Part shown: positions 16,789-26,352 of the stretch, piece by piece
Layout of the letters: each line of letters begins with the position of its first letter
How positions within the stretch are numbered: position 1 is the stretch's first letter
Origin: an uncultured Eubacteriales bacterium
GTDB taxonomy: Bacteria; Bacillota; Clostridia; Peptostreptococcales; Anaerovoracaceae
Length of the DNA stretch: 46,133 nucleotides
Direction of reading: 5' to 3'
Assembly: GCA_902776285.1 (NCBI GenBank)
Contig: CACYPK010000015.1
Coordinates: forward strand, 1 to 46,133
The notes under the pieces: model-generated
What the model saw: only the letters and a program-made list of their open reading frames with translations
What the model was told of the DNA's origin: nothing
The model's database searches: none
Translations under genes and position numbers: made by a program

Positions 16789-19404
16789 TTATCCTGCTAT
16801 CAGTTCTTCAGCTCTTGCGAATGCCGCTTCTACCTTTGACGGATCTTTAGCGCCGGCCTGTGCCATATTCGCCTTTCCGCCGCCGCCACCGCCGGCTGCA
16901 GCTGCAATATCCTTGATAAGCTTGCCCGCGTGATAGCCTTTTCCGATAAGGTCTTCGCTTACGGAAACGATGAATGTGACCTTGCCGTCGTTTACAGCGG
17001 CAAGCGCCAGTATCACTCCGTCTGCCTTTTCTTTGACCGCGTCGGAAATGCTTCTGAGCTGATCGATATCAGTATTCTCGAATTTTCTGCAGATCAGCTT
17101 CACACCGCCGATCTCTTTTGCCGACGCAATTATATCATCAACAGAGCTGCTTATCTCATCAGACTTAATAGATTTAATGGTAGATTCAAGGGATTTGATA
17201 TCTGCCATTACCTGAGCGGCCTTTCTTGTAAGGTCGGACTCACTTGACTTGAGCGCGGTGGCAACGTTATTGATGGTCGCTTCCTTGCCCTCAAGGTAAC
17301 TTATGACCTTTGAACCGGTGATAGCCTCGATACGTCTGACTCCGGCAGCAATGCCGCCCTCGCTGACGATCTTGAAGCCTCCTACCTTTCCTGTATTGTC
17401 GATGTGAGTGCCTCCGCAGAACTCAACGCTGTAGTCACCCATGCTGACGACTCTGACTATATCGCCGTATTTCTCGCCGAATATCGCCATGGCGCCGAGC
17501 TTCTTGGCTTCTTCTATAGGCATCTCGACCATGCTTATAGGCAGATATTCATCGACCTTCTCATTTACGATCTCTTCTACCTTGCGGATCTCGTCCTTTG
17601 TCATCGGCTGGAAGTGGTTGAAGTCGAATCTCAGATAGTTGTCGTCGACATATGAACCGGCCTGCATGACGTGCTTTCCGAGAACGTCTCTAAGCGCCTG
17701 CTGCATCAGGTGCGTAGCGGAATGGCCTCTCGCGATGCGGTGTCTTCTGACGGCATCGATCTCAAGATGAGCTTTATCTCCCGTCTTTACGCGCATAGCG
17801 AATCCGGTATCTTCAGGATGGATCACATGCAGATAAATGCCGTTTTCCTTTACTACGTCTACGACCCTGAGCACCTTGTCGTCTACCGTGACAGTACCTG
17901 TGTCGTATACCTGTCCGCCGCTGGTAGCGTAGAACGGTGTGGCCTCGAATACCATGAATTTACGGTTCTCATCGAAGTTGCCGACAAGCATGACCTTAGA
18001 ATCGGCCTTTTCTTCTGTATATCCGAGGAATTCCGTAGGATCGAAGTGGCTGTATTCAGAAGCGTCTCTCCACGCGTCGCCTTCAGTATCTCTCTGGTTG
18101 GCGCGGGCGAGCTCTTTCTGAGCGTCCATGTTGGCCGTAAAGCCTTCGACGTCTACGGTCTTGCCCTTTTCTTCAAGTATCTCCTGAGTGAGTTCGAGCG
18201 GGAATCCGTATGTATCGTAGAGCTTGAACGCGAGATCTCCGGCAAGTACCGTGGATCCTGCAGCATCCATATCTTCCATGTATCCGTCGAGGATCTCCAT
18301 GCCTCTGTCAAGTGTCTTTGAGAAGTTGTCCTCCTCTATCTTGATGATCTTCATGATGTAGTCATGGTTCTCAACAAGTTCAGGATACGCGCCGCCGGAT
18401 GTCTTTACGACGTTCTCGGCGAGTTCTACGAGAGGATTAGCCTGTGTGATGCCCAGAAGCTTGCAATGTCTTGCGGCTCTTCTGATTATCCTCTTGAGGA
18501 TATATCCCCTGCCTTCATTGCTCGGGAGGATGCCGTCGCCGATCATGAACGTCATGGATCTCAGATGGTCTGTGATGATCCTGACGCTTACGTCGATGTT
18601 GTGATTGCCGGCCATGTATTCTACGCCTGCCATGTCGCATACGGCGTCTCTGATGAATTTGACCGTATCTACGTCAAATATGGAATCTACACCCTGGAGG
18701 ATGCAGGCGAGCCTTTCTAGACCCATGCCGGTATCGATGTTCGGATGAGCGAGTCTCGGATACGAGCCGTCTTCCTGTCTGTCGAACTGCGTGAATACGT
18801 GGTTCCAGAACTCAAGGTATCTGTCGCAGTCGCAGCCCGGCTTGCAGTCAGGGCTTCCGCAGCCCCATTCAGGACCTCTGTCATAATAGATCTCAGAGCA
18901 AGGTCCGCATGGACCCAGGCCGATCTCCCAGAAGTTGTCGTCCTTTCCGAGGCGAACGATCTTTTCTTCAGGCATGCCGATGATGTTTTTCCAGATCTCG
19001 TAAGCCTCGTCGTCGTTTTCGTATATGGTAGCCCAGAGCTTTTCCTTAGGCATCTCGAGCCATTCAGTGCAGAATTCCCAGCCCCACTGAAGAGATTCCT
19101 TCTTGAAATAATCTCCGAAGCTGAAGTTTCCGAGCATCTCGAAGAACGTGCCGTGACGCGCGGTCTTTCCGACGTTTTCGATGTCGTTGGTCCTTATGCA
19201 CTTCTGACACGTGGTCATCCTCTTCTTAGGAGGAGTTTCAGTGCCGGCAAAATAAGGCTTGAGAGGAGCCATTCCCGAGTTGATTATGAGAAGGCTCTTA
19301 TCGTTGCGAGGGATCAGTGAAGAGGACGCACCCGGATAGTGGTCCTTGCTCACAAAGAAATCCCTGAACATGTCTCTGACTTCATTTACACCGAGGTTTT
19401 TCAT
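16789..19404 (-). CDS. alaS: Alanine--tRNA ligase
   Basis: 871 residues, the full class II AlaRS. It has an aminoacylation core near the N-terminus, a cysteine-rich CGSPDCKPGCDCDRY insertion, and an editing domain with GHSATHLMQQ and CGGTHIDNTG (zinc ligands). A C-Ala domain ends in a Gly-rich AAAGGGGGGKANMAQAGAKDP loop. The start at 19404 follows AAGGAG by 6 bases; an open frame of 45 more codons upstream reads into the gap and is not used. No T-box leader is present in the 43 bases before it. It heads the coupled series alaS-ireB-ruvX-lysR. Confidence 0.96.
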   Translation of the reverse strand: MKNLGVNEVRDMFRDFFVSKDHYPGASSSLIPRNDKSLLIINSGMAPLKPYFAGTETPPKKRMTTCQKCIRTNDIENVGKTARHGTFFEMLGNFSFGDYFKKESLQWGWEFCTEWLEMPKEKLWATIYENDDEAYEIWKNIIGMPEEKIVRLGKDDNFWEIGLGPCGPCSEIYYDRGPEWGCGSPDCKPGCDCDRYLEFWNHVFTQFDRQEDGSYPRLAHPNIDTGMGLERLACILQGVDSIFDVDTVKFIRDAVCDMAGVEYMAGNHNIDVSVRIITDHLRSMTFMIGDGILPSNEGRGYILKRIIRRAARHCKLLGITQANPLVELAENVVKTSGGAYPELVENHDYIMKIIKIEEDNFSKTLDRGMEILDGYMEDMDAAGSTVLAGDLAFKLYDTYGFPLELTQEILEEKGKTVDVEGFTANMDAQKELARANQRDTEGDAWRDASEYSHFDPTEFLGYTEEKADSKVMLVGNFDENRKFMVFEATPFYATSGGQVYDTGTVTVDDKVLRVVDVVKENGIYLHVIHPEDTGFAMRVKTGDKAHLEIDAVRRHRIARGHSATHLMQQALRDVLGKHVMQAGSYVDDNYLRFDFNHFQPMTKDEIRKVEEIVNEKVDEYLPISMVEMPIEEAKKLGAMAIFGEKYGDIVRVVSMGDYSVEFCGGTHIDNTGKVGGFKIVSEGGIAAGVRRIEAITGSKVISYLEGKEATINNVATALKSSESDLTRKAAQVMADIKSLESTIKSIKSDEISSSVDDIIASAKEIGGVKLICRKFENTDIDQLRSISDAVKEKADGVILALAAVNDGKVTFIVSVSEDLIGKGYHAGKLIKDIAAAAGGGGGGKANMAQAGAKDPSKVEAAFARAEELIAG

Positions 19405-19447
19405 AACTGTCTCCTTGTCCGCAAAATTCCCAATAATTATAGCACTT

Positions 19448-19648
19448 TCAATTGAAGAATTCATCCATTGTTTCTTCTGTTTCTTCAACGAATTCAATGG
19501 ATTCAAGTGTCGCCTTGAAGTCAGCTCTGATTTCGGCAATAAATTCCTTCCTGAGAAGTTTCTGTTCTTCCTTTTCGGCCTCAGTAAGTCCTTCTGCTTT
19601 TGCCTTGCGGGCCAGTTCGTTGATTCTGTCGATCTTTGCTTTTTCCAT
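19448..19648 (-). CDS. UPF0291 (DUF896) family small protein
   Basis: 66 residues, charged and helical: IDRINELARKAKAEGLT-EAE-EEQKLLRKEFI, the signature of the DUF896/UPF0291 family (YnzC and relatives), which folds as a short helical hairpin. Function unknown. It lies 43 bases upstream of alaS on the same strand and has its own promoter-like sequence. Confidence 0.88.
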   Translation of the reverse strand: MEKAKIDRINELARKAKAEGLTEAEKEEQKLLRKEFIAEIRADFKATLESIEFVEETEETMDEFFN

Positions 19649-19685
19649 GATGCTTTACCCTTTCAACATTATGAATACAGGGTAA

Positions 19686-19714
19686 ATGCTAACACGAACA
19701 GAGCCGTGTTTCAA
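19686..19714 (-). promoter_or_regulatory. Promoter of the UPF0291-alaS operon
   Basis: On the minus strand TTGAAA (19709-19714) and TAGCAT (19686-19691) are separated by 17 bases. It abuts the stop codon of the Spo0A-C gene. The spacing is ideal, but the -10 is not perfect. Confidence 0.5.
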
Positions 19715-20113
19715 TCATACACAAAGTTCTTTAAGCAATCTGTCGCTCACTTCCTGTACTGCCATAAGAATGAACGCTTTGTTAGTCGGTTTTTCAGAGA
19801 AATAGCCGGACTTAAGATACGCGGCGTTGAGCGCGTTTCTTATGCCGTGCTCGACTGCGTACGTCCCGCCGGTATCATATTTTTTCGCTATAAGCGGATA
19901 TACTTCTTTCTCAAAACAAATATCCATCCTCCGCAGGTCGGTAATGATGCATATGGCATCCTTCATGAATGTGTATCCCTTGCATTTCACGTTTATGTTG
20001 TAATCATTGAGCACATCATAGACCGTCTTAAGCAGCCTCATGTTCCTTACATACTGATCCTTTTCGGTATCGATGGACGGATTGAATGCGAAATAATAGT
20101 TACCGTAGTTCAA
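19715..20113 (-). CDS. Stand-alone Spo0A C-terminal (effector) domain protein
   Basis: 132 residues, all of it similar to the DNA-binding effector domain of sporulation regulator Spo0A. A helical segment leads to CFEKEVYPLIAKKYDT--AVEHGIRNALNAAY (recognition-helix region) and the family's KPTNKAFI motif near the C-terminus. No phospho-receiver domain is attached, so it cannot be switched by phosphorylation as Spo0A is. TTG at 20113 is the start, 8 bases after AAGGAGG; no ATG is available nearby. It lies 15 bases behind comEA in the same direction. DNA binding is inferred. Confidence 0.8.
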   Translation of the reverse strand: MNYGNYYFAFNPSIDTEKDQYVRNMRLLKTVYDVLNDYNINVKCKGYTFMKDAICIITDLRRMDICFEKEVYPLIAKKYDTGGTYAVEHGIRNALNAAYLKSGYFSEKPTNKAFILMAVQEVSDRLLKELCV

Positions 20114-20128
20114 AAAAGATGCCTCCTT

Positions 20129-20773
20129 TCAGCATATTATGTGGTCCTTTATCTTTTCGTATATCCCCTTTCCTATTCCTTTGACCGACATAATGTCTTC
20201 CTTGCTTTTGAAAGCGTTGGAAGATCTGTACTCGACGATCCTTTCGGCTATGGCATCACCAATGCCGTTCAGTGTCTTGAGTTCATCCTGTGTTGCTGTG
20301 TTTATATTGACCAGACCCTGATCTGTGATGCCGGCCGATACGGCACCCGGATCAGCCGTCTGATCATCCGGGCTCCCGTCTCCTTTAACGGGTATTATTA
20401 TTTTCTGGCCGTCTTCAACAAATGAAGCTCTGTTTATGGAATCAGTGTCAGCGTTCTCTTCCAATCCGCCTGCCTTTTCAATTACCTGATACAGTCTCGT
20501 GTCGCTTGCCACCTCATAGACGCCCGGATTCATGACCGCTCCTCCGATATCCACATAAATAGTCTGCGAAGACTCGTATACTTCTTCAGCGCCTGTATCT
20601 CCGGCAGTTTCGGCTGATTCTATCGTTATGTCCGATCGCGTCGAATCGCATATCTTAAGCACTGCCGCTACGAGCAGTATCAGCAGTACACTGAGTATCT
20701 TAACAAGTGTTTTTCTGTCTCTTAAAATATCATCAAAAGCATCCTTTATTTTTCCGGCAACACCGTCTGTCAT
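20129..20773 (-). CDS. comEA: ComEA-family DNA-binding competence protein
   Basis: 214 residues. It has one membrane helix (about 24-41), a spacer, a SLBB domain (IYVDIGGAVMNPGVYEV.., about 72-130) and a C-terminal helix-hairpin-helix pair (LVNINTATQDELKTLNGIGDAIAERIVEYR..., about 153-212). This is the surface receptor for double-stranded DNA in transformation. No comEB or comEC follows; instead the Spo0A-C gene is next. SD GAGGTGAA precedes the ATG. Confidence 0.9.
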   Translation of the reverse strand: MTDGVAGKIKDAFDDILRDRKTLVKILSVLLILLVAAVLKICDSTRSDITIESAETAGDTGAEEVYESSQTIYVDIGGAVMNPGVYEVASDTRLYQVIEKAGGLEENADTDSINRASFVEDGQKIIIPVKGDGSPDDQTADPGAVSAGITDQGLVNINTATQDELKTLNGIGDAIAERIVEYRSSNAFKSKEDIMSVKGIGKGIYEKIKDHIIC

Positions 20774-20890
20774 CAGTCTTCACCTCTTTCATAAAGTGCT
20801 GTCAGTATAAGATTTTACTGCTCCTGAGACAAACCGCGTGAGCATTTCGATGATCGACCTTAAAGTGGCTGAAAAAGCCCGTAAATCAAC

Positions 20891-20914
20891 AAAAAATGAC
20901 CGCTGACGCGGTCA
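20891..20914 (-). terminator. Intrinsic terminator of the rplU-rpmA-obgE operon
   Basis: On the minus strand TGACCGC and GCGGTCA form a 7-bp stem with a 4-base loop (20897-20914), followed by TTTTTT (20891-20896). It lies 62 bases past the obgE stop. The 20774-20890 interval holds the comEA promoter region but no clear -35/-10 pair. Confidence 0.9.
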
Positions 20915-20976
20915 TATGCCTATGGCAGGTGTGTATTTTGCTTAATAAAGGTCAGTCAATGCCTGAAACAGTGACA

Positions 20977-22260
<1,284 letters not shown>

Positions 22261-22303
22261 TCAAATGCCTCTCTGTCCATGAGAACGATGCAGGTGCGTA
22301 CAT

Positions 22304-22335
22304 AAAAAAGAACAGGCTCCTGCTGTGCAGGAGCC
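22304..22335 (-). terminator. Partial terminator between rpmA and obgE
   Basis: GGCTCCTGC and GCAGGAGCC form a perfect 9-bp stem with a 3-base loop (22315-22335). TGTTC and then TTTTTT follow on the minus strand. It should reduce read-through into obgE. Confidence 0.8.
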
Positions 22336-22342
22336 CGAAGTC

Positions 22343-22603
22343 TTATGCTTCCTTGCTGTAAACGCTGATCTGCTTTCTCTTCTTGTCGTATCTTTCGAAC
22401 TTTACTGTTCCGTCGATCTTAGCAAACAGAGTGTCATCTCCGCCCTTGCCAACATTGTTGCCAGGATGGAACTTTGTTCCTCTCTGTCTCATGAGAATGC
22501 TTCCCGCGCTTACGTATTCACCGGCACCTACCTTGAGTCCAAGTCTTTTCGCCTCGGAGTCTCTGCCGTTCTTGGAACTTCCTACTCCTTTTTTACTTGA
22601 CAT
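22343..22603 (-). CDS. rpmA: 50S ribosomal protein L27
   Basis: 86 residues. It begins [22 protein letters not shown], so it lacks the short N-terminal extension (typically ending FFA) that most Firmicutes carry and remove with the protease Prp. The body ([18 protein letters not shown]) is normal. SD AAGGAGG is present. It is only 16 bases from rplU; the prp/ysxB gene normally found between the two is missing. Confidence 0.96.
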   Translation of the reverse strand: MSSKKGVGSSKNGRDSEAKRLGLKVGAGEYVSAGSILMRQRGTKFHPGNNVGKGGDDTLFAKIDGTVKFERYDKKRKQISVYSKEA

Positions 22604-22619
22604 TGTGATTCCTCCTTAA

Positions 22620-23117
22620 CTACTTGGCCTCGATGGCAGCAATGATATCAGCCTTGGTTGCCTTAGCGGAAACCTTGATACCAAGCTCTTCTGCAACTGC
22701 CAGAAGCTCGTCCTTCTTCATTGAAGCGTTGACTGCAGGAGCAGCCTTTGCTTCTTCCTTCGCAGGCTTTTCGACCTTAGCGGCCTTCTCTGCCTTAGCC
22801 TTCGGAGCGCCTGCTCCGATTCCGGTAACCTTTACCAGTGTGTAAGGCTGTCTGTGACCGTTTTTACGTCTGTAATCTTTCTTTGCCTTGTACTTATAGA
22901 TGATGACCTTATCAGCCTTGCCCTGCTCGAGGACCTCAGCTTCTACGGCATATCCTTCTACGAACGGTGTGCCTGCAATGAGCTTGTCTCCGCCTACTGC
23001 TACGACCTGATCAAATACGACCTTATCGCCTACTTCAGCATCGAGCTTTTCAACTCTGAACTCATCGCCCTGCTGTACTCTGTACTGCTTGCCACCTGTC
23101 TTGATGATAGCATACAT
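22620..23117 (-). CDS. rplU: 50S ribosomal protein L21 with C-terminal extension
   Basis: 165 residues; the standard L21 is about 103. Residues 1-103 are canonical ([18 protein letters not shown]..., [22 protein letters not shown]). Residues about 104-140 are an Ala/Lys/Glu linker, and the last 30 ([32 protein letters not shown]) look like a small helix-extended-helix/Rho-N or SAP-like nucleic-acid-binding fold. SD AAGGAGG precedes ATG. It leads the rplU-rpmA-obgE operon. Confidence 0.95.
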   Translation of the reverse strand: MYAIIKTGGKQYRVQQGDEFRVEKLDAEVGDKVVFDQVVAVGGDKLIAGTPFVEGYAVEAEVLEQGKADKVIIYKYKAKKDYRRKNGHRQPYTLVKVTGIGAGAPKAKAEKAAKVEKPAKEEAKAAPAVNASMKKDELLAVAEELGIKVSAKATKADIIAAIEAK

Positions 23118-23230
23118 AATTAAATTCCTCCTTAAACCAGACTCGCCGAAGCTTGGGTGCTTGCGCTTGAAAAACCCGCTCCGTGCGGTTAACCGACAGA
23201 AATGATACTACATCGCGATTGCAAGGTCAA
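23118..23230 (-). promoter_or_regulatory. rplU promoter and probable L21 leader
   Basis: A near-consensus promoter on the minus strand has TTGACC (23225-23230), 17 bases, then TATCAT (23202-23207). The leader of about 78 bases before the rplU start contains ACCGC and GCGGGT arms (about 23176-23193) followed by TTTTT, and a second stem-prone stretch. This fits the L21-type autoregulatory leader known in Firmicutes. The structure was read by eye only. Confidence 0.65.
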
Positions 23231-23327
23231 GAAGGAATTTTATTATTCTGTTATTTATTTTCTATAAACCGTGTATGGGCATAGAAGCGCTGCTGCCATT
23301 GTCCGTATCACCGATGTTTTTGGCAGT

Positions 23328-24398
23328 TTATTCGATGACGACTCCGTCCGCATCGACTTTGAGACCATCGGCATCCTGCTCAGCCGGCGCGATAAGCTCC
23401 ATAAGCTTGCCGCGTATCTCATTGAGTACTGCCGGGTTCTCTTCGAGGTATGCCTTAACGTTTTCTCTGCCCTGTCCTATTCTCTCATTATTATAACTGT
23501 ACCAGGATCCGGACTTGTCGATAATGCCGGTATCAGCCGCAAGGTCAAGTATGTCGCCCGAAAGTGAGATGCCCGTTCCGTACATGATGTCGAACTCCGC
23601 CTTTCTGAACGGAGGAGCCACCTTATTCTTGACGATCTTGACTCTGGTGCGATTTCCGAGGACTTCTTCGCCCTTCTTTATCGTGTCGATCTTTCTGACA
23701 TCAAGTCTCATCGACGCGTAGAACTTGAGAGCGCGTCCGCCTGTCGTAGTCTCAGGATTGCCAAACATGATGCCGATCTTCTCTCTGAGCTGGTTTATGA
23801 AAATGACGCATGTACTTGTGCGGTTGATCGCGCCGGCGATCTTACGCAGTGCCTGGGACATCAGTCTTGCCTGCAGTCCGACGTGGGAATCACCCATCTC
23901 ACCCTGTATCTCTGCCTTTGGTACCAAAGCGGCTACAGAGTCGATGACGATGATATCTACCGCTCCGCTCCTTGTGAGCATCTCGCAGATCTCAAGAGCC
24001 TGCTCTCCTGTATCCGGCTGGGATACCAGAAGCTCGTCTACGTTGACGCCCAGATTCTTCGCGTATACAGGGTCAAGAGCGTGCTCGGCGTCTATGAACG
24101 CAGCCTGGCCGCCGTTGCGCTGAGCCTCGGCGATCGCGTGCAGAGTAAGTGTTGTTTTTCCCGATGATTCAGGTCCGTAGATCTCGATGATCCTTCCCTT
24201 CGGATATCCGCCTACTCCGGTCGCGAGGTCCAGGCTTACCGATCCTGTGGAAATAACATCTATATTACTTACCGGGCCTGACTCGCCCAGTCTCATGATG
24301 GCGCCCTTGCCATACTGCTTCTGTATCTGATCTAACGCCTGCTGGAGCGCTTTTTCCTTAGCGGCGCTTTCTGCGTTGTTTGCTGTCTGAATAGCCAT
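23328..24398 (-). CDS. recA: RecA recombinase
   Basis: 356 residues with Walker A GPESSGKT (about residue 74), Walker B, the loop [23 protein letters not shown] region, and a normal length. It mediates homologous pairing and LexA self-cleavage. SD GGGAGGC precedes ATG. It is in the SOS regulon, as shown by a LexA box in its promoter. It is transcribed alone, downstream of cinA. The 97 bases after its stop show no clear terminator. Confidence 0.97.
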   Translation of the reverse strand: MAIQTANNAESAAKEKALQQALDQIQKQYGKGAIMRLGESGPVSNIDVISTGSVSLDLATGVGGYPKGRIIEIYGPESSGKTTLTLHAIAEAQRNGGQAAFIDAEHALDPVYAKNLGVNVDELLVSQPDTGEQALEICEMLTRSGAVDIIVIDSVAALVPKAEIQGEMGDSHVGLQARLMSQALRKIAGAINRTSTCVIFINQLREKIGIMFGNPETTTGGRALKFYASMRLDVRKIDTIKKGEEVLGNRTRVKIVKNKVAPPFRKAEFDIMYGTGISLSGDILDLAADTGIIDKSGSWYSYNNERIGQGRENVKAYLEENPAVLNEIRGKLMELIAPAEQDADGLKVDADGVVIE

Positions 24399-24422
24399 GT
24401 TGCCTCCCTGAATTAATAAAAA

Positions 24423-24435
24423 GAACGCTTGTTCG
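24423..24435. promoter_or_regulatory. LexA (SOS) box of recA
   Basis: CGAACAAGCGTTCT on the minus strand fits the Gram-positive LexA/DinR consensus CGAACRNRYGTTYC at all but the last base. It overlaps the expected start of recA transcription, as expected for repression. Confidence 0.88.
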
Positions 24436-24440
24436 TGTGT

Positions 24441-24469
24441 ATGATATCGCGATATCCTTCCGCTGTCAA
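24441..24469 (-). promoter_or_regulatory. recA promoter
   Basis: TTGACA (24464-24469) and TATCAT (24441-24446) on the minus strand are exactly 17 bases apart. The LexA box follows a few bases downstream. Confidence 0.85.
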
Positions 24470-24578
24470 TATTATATTTTCAAGCTTTAAGAATTGTCGA
24501 ACGAAATAAGCACTTATTCCGACAATATATGACCTTTTTTATGGCAGCGGCACTTTTTTACGCGCCACGCCGGTGTTT

Positions 24579-25808
24579 TTACCGTATAAGCAGGTAAACT
24601 GCCCTCAGCATGCGAAGCATAAAGTACCTTCTGTTCCATTCGCGTATATTGCGCCTGGTATGGACTTCGAAATGACCCTTTATGTCCCCCATCGCGTAGC
24701 CTATGTATGCCTCGCCTGCTTCCTGTCCCGGATCAAATTCAGGTCCGGCAAAGCCCGTTATAGATATTGCGATATCGGCGCCTGCCCGTCTCTTTGCTCC
24801 GACAGCCATGGCTTCGGCCGTCTCCTTGCTGACCACGCCGAAACGTTCTATTGTCTCCGCGGGAACTCCCAGTTCGTTAATTTTGCTTTCAACTGAATAT
24901 GTGACGTATGAAGACGAAAGGACTTCGGATGCTCCCGCAACATCGGTTATCGCTGAAGCGAAAAGGCCTCCTGTGCACGACTCCGCCGAAGCTATCTTAA
25001 GGCCCTTCTCTTTAAGCAGCTTTACGACAACTTCGTTGAGGTCCTCGTTTTCATAACTGTATATATACTCGCCTGCGATCGCCTTTACGCGTGCCGTCAT
25101 GTCATCGACAGCGGCTGACGCCTCCGCTTCGCTGTCCCTCTGCGAAGCGATCCTCAGCGTGCATTCCCCTTCCTTAGCGTATGTGGCGATGGTAGGATCG
25201 GTCTGGCCTTCTATGAGAGGCATCAGCTGCATCTCCAGGTCGGATTCACCTATGCCTATAGTGCGAATGACGCGGTAGACCATCTTCTTTTCCATGAACT
25301 GCTGCAGGTATTCCCTGACGCCGTTCTCAAAGAGCCATTTCATCTCGCGCGGCGGGCCCGGCAGACAAATGGCGATCTTTCCGTCTTTTTTGAGCGCTAA
25401 GCCGGGCGCCGTGCCGGACGCGTTGTAGAAAGGCGTGCATCCGGCAGGAAGATATGCCTGCTTCATGTTGTTTTCAGGCATATCGCCGCCGCGTCTCTCA
25501 AAAAACGCCTTGAGATCGGCCACGACATTTTCATCTAAATACATCTCTGCGCCCATGTACTCGGCTACCATCTCCTTGGTGAGATCGTCCTGCGTAGGTC
25601 CAAGACCTCCGGTGAGTATCACCAGGTCAGTATCCGCGAAAGCGTCCGCGAGTTTCTCCTTCAGTCTCAAAGGATTATCGCCCACGACAAAATGGTACAT
25701 GACATCGAACCCCATCAGATTCAGGTTCTCCGACAGAAAAGCCGCGTTAGTATTGACAGTCTGCCCAAAGAGCAGCTCCGTACCTACAGCCAGAATGGAT
25801 GCTTTCAT
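24579..25808 (-). CDS. cinA: CinA-family protein (MoaB/MogA-like plus nicotinamide-nucleotide amidase domains)
   Basis: 409 residues. The N-terminal molybdopterin-binding-like domain (LAVGTELLFGQTVNTNA, TGGLGPTQDD) is followed by a C-terminal PncC-like amidase domain (SAESCTGGLFASAITDVAG, ISITGFAGPEF). CinA deamidates NMN and is linked to competence and damage response. It is a normal two-domain length and lies between pgsA and recA, its usual place. SD AAGGAG precedes ATG. Confidence 0.95.
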   Translation of the reverse strand: MKASILAVGTELLFGQTVNTNAAFLSENLNLMGFDVMYHFVVGDNPLRLKEKLADAFADTDLVILTGGLGPTQDDLTKEMVAEYMGAEMYLDENVVADLKAFFERRGGDMPENNMKQAYLPAGCTPFYNASGTAPGLALKKDGKIAICLPGPPREMKWLFENGVREYLQQFMEKKMVYRVIRTIGIGESDLEMQLMPLIEGQTDPTIATYAKEGECTLRIASQRDSEAEASAAVDDMTARVKAIAGEYIYSYENEDLNEVVVKLLKEKGLKIASAESCTGGLFASAITDVAGASEVLSSSYVTYSVESKINELGVPAETIERFGVVSKETAEAMAVGAKRRAGADIAISITGFAGPEFDPGQEAGEAYIGYAMGDIKGHFEVHTRRNIREWNRRYFMLRMLRAVYLLIR

Positions 25809-25818
25809 CTGAAACTCC

Positions 25819-26352
25819 TTACATGCTGAATATGTCGCGGTTCTTCCATACGTATTCGACTCCGGAATAAACCGTCATGGCAAGGGATGCCCAGAACAGC
25901 ACGTTCGCTGCGAGCATCACCTTATCTCCTATCGAAGGAACTGACAGTCCGAACAGGAACATTATGACCGCAGCCATCTGAAGGACTGTCTTTATCTTGC
26001 CGGACATGCCTGCCGCCAGCACCCTTCCTTCGGATGCGGCAACCGTCCTCATGCCTGCGACTATGAATTCACGGGCCAGGATGACTATAAGCATCCACGC
26101 CCTGATCAGATCGGACTCGATGAAGAGGCAGAGAGCTGAATACACCAGTATCTTGTCAGCCAGCGGATCCATTATCTTGCCGAAATTCGTGACAAGTCCC
26201 CTCTTGCGCGCTATATGCCCGTCGAGAGCGTCAGTCAGCGACGCCAGGCAGAAAAGAATAAGCGCGGCCGGATAATAGCCCATTATGTACGCGGCTATGA
26301 AGAACGGAACGGCAATCATGCGTCCCATAGTCAGTTTGTTAGGCAGATTCAT
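25819..26352 (-). CDS. pgsA: CDP-diacylglycerol--glycerol-3-phosphate 3-phosphatidyltransferase
   Basis: 177 residues with several membrane helices and the CDP-alcohol phosphotransferase signature DGHIARKRGLVTNFGKIMDPLADK. It makes phosphatidylglycerol phosphate in the membrane. Its start overlaps the stop of rimO by four bases, and cinA begins 10 bases after its stop, so it is co-transcribed. Confidence 0.95.
   Translation of the reverse strand: MNLPNKLTMGRMIAVPFFIAAYIMGYYPAALILFCLASLTDALDGHIARKRGLVTNFGKIMDPLADKILVYSALCLFIESDLIRAWMLIVILAREFIVAGMRTVAASEGRVLAAGMSGKIKTVLQMAAVIMFLFGLSVPSIGDKVMLAANVLFWASLAMTVYSGVEYVWKNRDIFSM

Noticed and set aside
19405..19447. T-box leader before alaS
   Set aside because: Only 43 bases separate alaS from the preceding gene; no specifier hairpin or T-box sequence is visible.
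19346..20425. Plus-strand open frame of 359 codons
   Set aside because: It runs antisense across alaS, the UPF0291 gene, the Spo0A-C gene and part of comEA; low-complexity, no ribosome-binding site.
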